The notes under the pieces were generated by a model. It saw only the letters and a program-made list of their open reading frames with translations. It did not search any database and was not told the origin of the DNA. 7,637 bases of DNA, from positions 1-7,637 of the forward strand of contig NZ_CAMIOH010000148.1 of NCBI RefSeq assembly GCF_946221145.1. The letters run 5' to 3'. A program made the translations under genes and the position numbers. The stretch's first letter is position 1; each line of letters opens with the position of its first letter. This DNA is from an uncultured Paracoccus sp. GTDB taxonomy: Bacteria > Pseudomonadota > Alphaproteobacteria > Rhodobacterales > Rhodobacteraceae. Below, one piece after another: positions 6,192 through 7,637 of the stretch.

Positions 6192-6209
6192 GGCGGCACC
6201 TCCTCCGCC
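6192..6209 (-). other. Second Shine-Dalgarno-like sequence in a leader hairpin of frcB
   Basis: In the frcB leader, GGCGG (6209-6205) can pair with CCGCC (6196-6192). This leaves AGGAGGTG (6204-6197) in the 8-nt loop, a better match to the 16S rRNA tail than the true site at 6187-6181. No start codon at usual spacing uses it; the frcB ATG is 22 nt further on. It could be a ribosome standby site or chance. Confidence 0.3.
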
Positions 6210-6219
6210 TTGCCTGTCC

Positions 6220-6248
6220 AAAAAGCACAAAGCATTTCCGCTTGTCAA
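6220..6248 (-). promoter_or_regulatory. Candidate frcBCAK promoter
   Basis: On the minus strand a perfect TTGACA (6248-6243) is followed, 17 bp on, by CTTTTT (6225-6220), a poor -10. The perfect -35 box touches the left arm of the inverted repeat at 6248-6270. Placement is right for the frc operon, leaving a leader of about 40 nt, but the weak -10 keeps confidence low. Confidence 0.35.
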
Positions 6249-6270
6249 TAAATCAATCATGTTGATTAAT
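6242..6270 (+). promoter_or_regulatory. Candidate frcR promoter
   Basis: TTGTCA (6242-6247), a 17-bp spacer and ATTAAT (6265-6270) make a reasonable vegetative promoter reading into the regulator. The -35 box overlaps that of the divergent frcB promoter almost base for base, and the -10 lies in the right arm of the inverted repeat, which predicts autorepression. Confidence 0.45.
6248..6270. promoter_or_regulatory. Inverted repeat, candidate FrcR operator
   Basis: The left arm ATAAATCAA (6248-6256) and right arm TTGATTAAT (6262-6270) are complementary at 8 of 9 positions around a 5-bp spacer. It is the only AT-rich palindrome in this GC-rich window and lies between two divergent genes, one of them a ROK regulator. 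ROK repressors such as NagC and Mlc bind AT-rich inverted repeats of about this size. Binding here would cover both candidate promoters. Confidence 0.65.
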
Positions 6271-6291
6271 GTCGATGAGGAGGCCGATCCC

Positions 6292-7398
6292 ATGCTGAAC
6301 GACCCAAGACCCTGGCTGGATCTCAGCCGGAACGAGCGGTTGATCCTGTCGTTGATCCGCAGGCGCGGTCCCTTGCCCCGCGCGGTCCTTGCGCAGGCCA
6401 CGGGATTGTCGCCGCAGGCCATCACCAATCTGACCAGAAAACTGATCCAGAACGGTTTTCTTGATGCGGGAGCGGTCGTTCGCGGCAAGGTGGGCCAGCC
6501 CACGACGCCCCTGTCGCTGGCCGCCCAGGGCGCGCTGTTCCTGGGTCTCAAGCTGGGGCGCAGGCTGGTCGAACTGGCCTTGGTGGATTTCACGGGCGCT
6601 GTAAAAATCCATCGGCAAGAGATATACAGCCATCCGACACCCGATCGGATCGTGACCTTCGCCCGCCACGGGATTGCCACGATCCTGGCCTCGATGGCCG
6701 ATTCCCATCGAATCGCCGGGCTTGGCGTGGCGACGCCCTTTCGGCTGTGGGACTGGGGGGCGGAGATGGCGGACTGGCATGGCTTCGATCTGGCCGCCCG
6801 ATTGGCAGACGGCCTGCCCTTTCCGGTTTTTCTGGAGAATGACGGCACAACCGCCTGCGCGGCCGAGCTGATCTTTGGCCGCCTGGCGCTGCCGGCCGAT
6901 TTCGCGCATCTGTATATCGCCCATTTCGCGGGCGGCGGGGTGGTGCTGGACGGGCGTCTGCGGGTAGGCCCCAGCCGCAATGCCGGGGCGCTCGGGTCGA
7001 TGCCGGTTCCCGGCGGCCGGCAGCTTCTGGACGTGGCCTCGGTCTCGACACTCGAGGCGCGGTTGGGCCGGTCCCTGCCCCCGGACGATTCCGGCTGGCT
7101 GGTGCCCCCCGACATCGAAGCCCGCTGGATCGCCGAATCGGCAGATGCCCTGGCCTTCGCCGCCTTGTCTGCCACCGCGCTGCTGGACATTCCGGTCGTG
7201 GTCATCGACGGGGCGGTGCCCCCCGGCACGCGGCGCGCCGTGACGGACGCCACGCGCGACGCCCTGGACCGCCTGCCCGCCGCAGGCATCGACCGACCGC
7301 GCATCATCGAAGGCAGCCTGGCCCGCAGCGCACGCATCCTGGGGGCCGCCGCCCTGCCGCTGGCGCATTTCTTTGAACCGGACGGCGCGCTGACTTGA
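6292..7398 (+). CDS. frcR: ROK-family transcriptional regulator, FrcR-like
   Basis: This is a 368-residue regulator: a winged helix-turn-helix at about 12-76 (recognition helix SPQAITNLTRKLIQNG at 40-55, wing GKVGQPTTPLSL at 65-76) followed by a ROK sugar-sensing domain. LENDGTTACAAEL (181-193) keeps the ROK aspartate, and GGGVVLDGRL (214-223) followed by NAGALGSMPV (230-239) matches the late ROK motif. The CXCGXXGC zinc-binding cluster is missing, the usual histidine of NAGxxGH is S236, and the DxGxT phosphate loop near 84-90 is not kept, so it is a sensor without kinase activity. I chose the ATG at 6292, with GAGGAGG 8 nt upstream; a frame back to 5947 lies antisense to frcB. Divergence from frcBCAK points to control of that operon, most likely as a repressor released by sugar. 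Confidence 0.88.
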   Translation: MLNDPRPWLDLSRNERLILSLIRRRGPLPRAVLAQATGLSPQAITNLTRKLIQNGFLDAGAVVRGKVGQPTTPLSLAAQGALFLGLKLGRRLVELALVDFTGAVKIHRQEIYSHPTPDRIVTFARHGIATILASMADSHRIAGLGVATPFRLWDWGAEMADWHGFDLAARLADGLPFPVFLENDGTTACAAELIFGRLALPADFAHLYIAHFAGGGVVLDGRLRVGPSRNAGALGSMPVPGGRQLLDVASVSTLEARLGRSLPPDDSGWLVPPDIEARWIAESADALAFAALSATALLDIPVVVIDGAVPPGTRRAVTDATRDALDRLPAAGIDRPRIIEGSLARSARILGAAALPLAHFFEPDGALT

Positions 7399-7410
7399 CA
7401 GCAGCGCGCC
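7384..7410. repeat. Perfect 9-bp inverted repeat around the rpsD -35 box
   Basis: GGCGCGCTG (7384-7392) and CAGCGCGCC (7402-7410) are perfect complements with a 9-nt loop that holds the frcR stop codon and the TTGACA of the rpsD promoter. As RNA it could terminate or stabilise frcR mRNA, although no proper U tract follows. As DNA it could be a protein-binding site covering the -35 region. Confidence 0.65.
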
Positions 7411-7422
7411 TGCCCTTATAAG
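7395..7422 (+). promoter_or_regulatory. Strong sigma-70-type promoter of rpsD
   Basis: A perfect -35 TTGACA (7395-7400) and a near-perfect -10 TATAAG (7417-7422) are separated by 16 bp. This is the best promoter in the window, as expected for a ribosomal protein gene. The frcR stop codon (7396-7398) lies inside the -35 box. Transcription should begin near 7429, leaving a leader of about 95 nt. Confidence 0.75.
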
Positions 7423-7436
7423 CGCGCACTTCATTG

Positions 7437-7506
7437 GTGTTGGTGGACCCCGCAAGGGGAAGCCTGTCGGGCCTTCGGGCCAAAGGACAACGCCCTTCGA
7501 CAACAC
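7437..7506 (+). promoter_or_regulatory. Folded rpsD leader, candidate S4 control element
   Basis: GTGTTG (7437-7442) can pair with CAACAC (7501-7506), enclosing two tetraloop hairpins: CCCC-GCAA-GGGG (stem plus GNRA-type loop, about 7448-7459) and GGCC-TTCG-GGCC (a UUCG loop, about 7470-7481). The Shine-Dalgarno GAAGGAG (7511-7517) lies 5 nt past the closing stem. Autogenous translational control by S4 binding its own mRNA is known in E. coli and Bacillus through unrelated structures. I do not recognise this fold as a named family. Confidence 0.4.
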
Positions 7507-7524
7507 GGAAGAAGGAGATCAGCG

Positions 7525-7637
7525 GTGACGAAACGCACCTCTGCCAAATACAAGATCGACCGCCGCATGGGCGAAAACATCTGGGGCCGCGCCAAATCCC
7601 CGGTGAACAAGCGTGAATACGGCCCCGGCCAGCACGG
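7525..7637 (+). CDS. rpsD: 30S ribosomal protein S4, N-terminal end (partial)
   Basis: The first 37 codons are visible before the right edge cuts the gene. S4 binds 16S rRNA early in small-subunit assembly and, in several bacteria, regulates its own synthesis. The translation starts VTKRTSAKYKIDRRMGENIWGR, with the initiating V read as Met, and continues KSPVNKREYGPGQH, which closely matches alphaproteobacterial S4. It belongs to the S4 type without the N-terminal zinc cysteines. The GTG at 7525 has GAAGGAG 7 nt upstream. The gene has its own strong promoter and a structured leader and is co-directional with frcR. As a stand-alone rpsD it is outside the alpha operon used in E. coli, which is normal for this class of bacteria. 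Confidence 0.93.
   Translation, partial: MTKRTSAKYKIDRRMGENIWGRAKSPVNKREYGPGQH

Noticed and set aside
5947..6291. N-terminal extension of frcR to 5947
   Set aside because: These codons are antisense to the frcB signal peptide and cross the operator; the helix-turn-helix starts just after the ATG at 6292, which has a strong ribosome site.
6171..7337. Minus-strand frames opposite frcR (also 6253-7506)
   Set aside because: Arginine- and serine-rich low-complexity translations with no motif; the ROK domain on the plus strand is clear.
1..7637. A defence island, mobile element or secondary-metabolite cluster
   Set aside because: No integrase, transposase, toxin, nuclease or biosynthetic gene is visible; composition is even and the edges are housekeeping genes.

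Overview
The window looks like chromosomal DNA of a GC-rich alphaproteobacterium of the Rhodobacteraceae/Paracoccaceae, most likely Paracoccus or a close relative. This rests on codon use heavy in G and C at third positions, a frc-type sugar transport cluster, and a GC-rich intergenic repeat ending in GGATATTT that I remember as common in that group. The genus is inference. I see no insertion sequence, prophage, tRNA, rRNA or CRISPR array.

Layout, left to right. (1) The 3' end of thrS (threonyl-tRNA synthetase). (2) A leader of about 200 nt with two hairpins, then a 68-residue cold-shock protein and a near-perfect intrinsic terminator. (3) On the same strand, a cytoplasmic DsbA-fold oxidoreductase with a CPWC active site, then a Bcr/CflA-type MFS drug exporter with its own palindromic upstream site. 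(4) Converging on the MFS gene and overlapping it by 42 bp, the minus-strand operon frcB-frcC-frcA-frcK: periplasmic sugar-binding protein, permease, ATPase and P-loop kinase. (5) Divergent from frcB, a ROK-family repressor (frcR type), with a 23-bp AT-rich inverted repeat in the shared promoter region. (6) The rpsD promoter and structured leader, then the first 37 codons of rpsD (ribosomal protein S4), running off the right edge.

How the genes work together. FrcB should capture a monosaccharide in the periplasm (fructose, with ribose or mannose possible, by family). FrcC and FrcA should import it. FrcK may act on the imported sugar or a derivative, and FrcR should repress both directions until the sugar is present. 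A hairpin with a U-tract between frcB and frcC probably keeps binding protein in excess over the membrane components. A REP-like element lies between frcA and frcK and makes the frcK start uncertain. The other genes (thrS, cspA, dsbA-like, MFS, rpsD) are not obviously related to sugar uptake.

No wholly new system is evident. The points most worth a second look are regulatory: the rpsD promoter whose -35 box sits in the loop of a perfect 9-bp inverted repeat at the end of frcR, the folded rpsD leader, the frcB/frcC attenuator, the REP-shifted kinase start, and the operator-promoter overlap between frcB and frcR.
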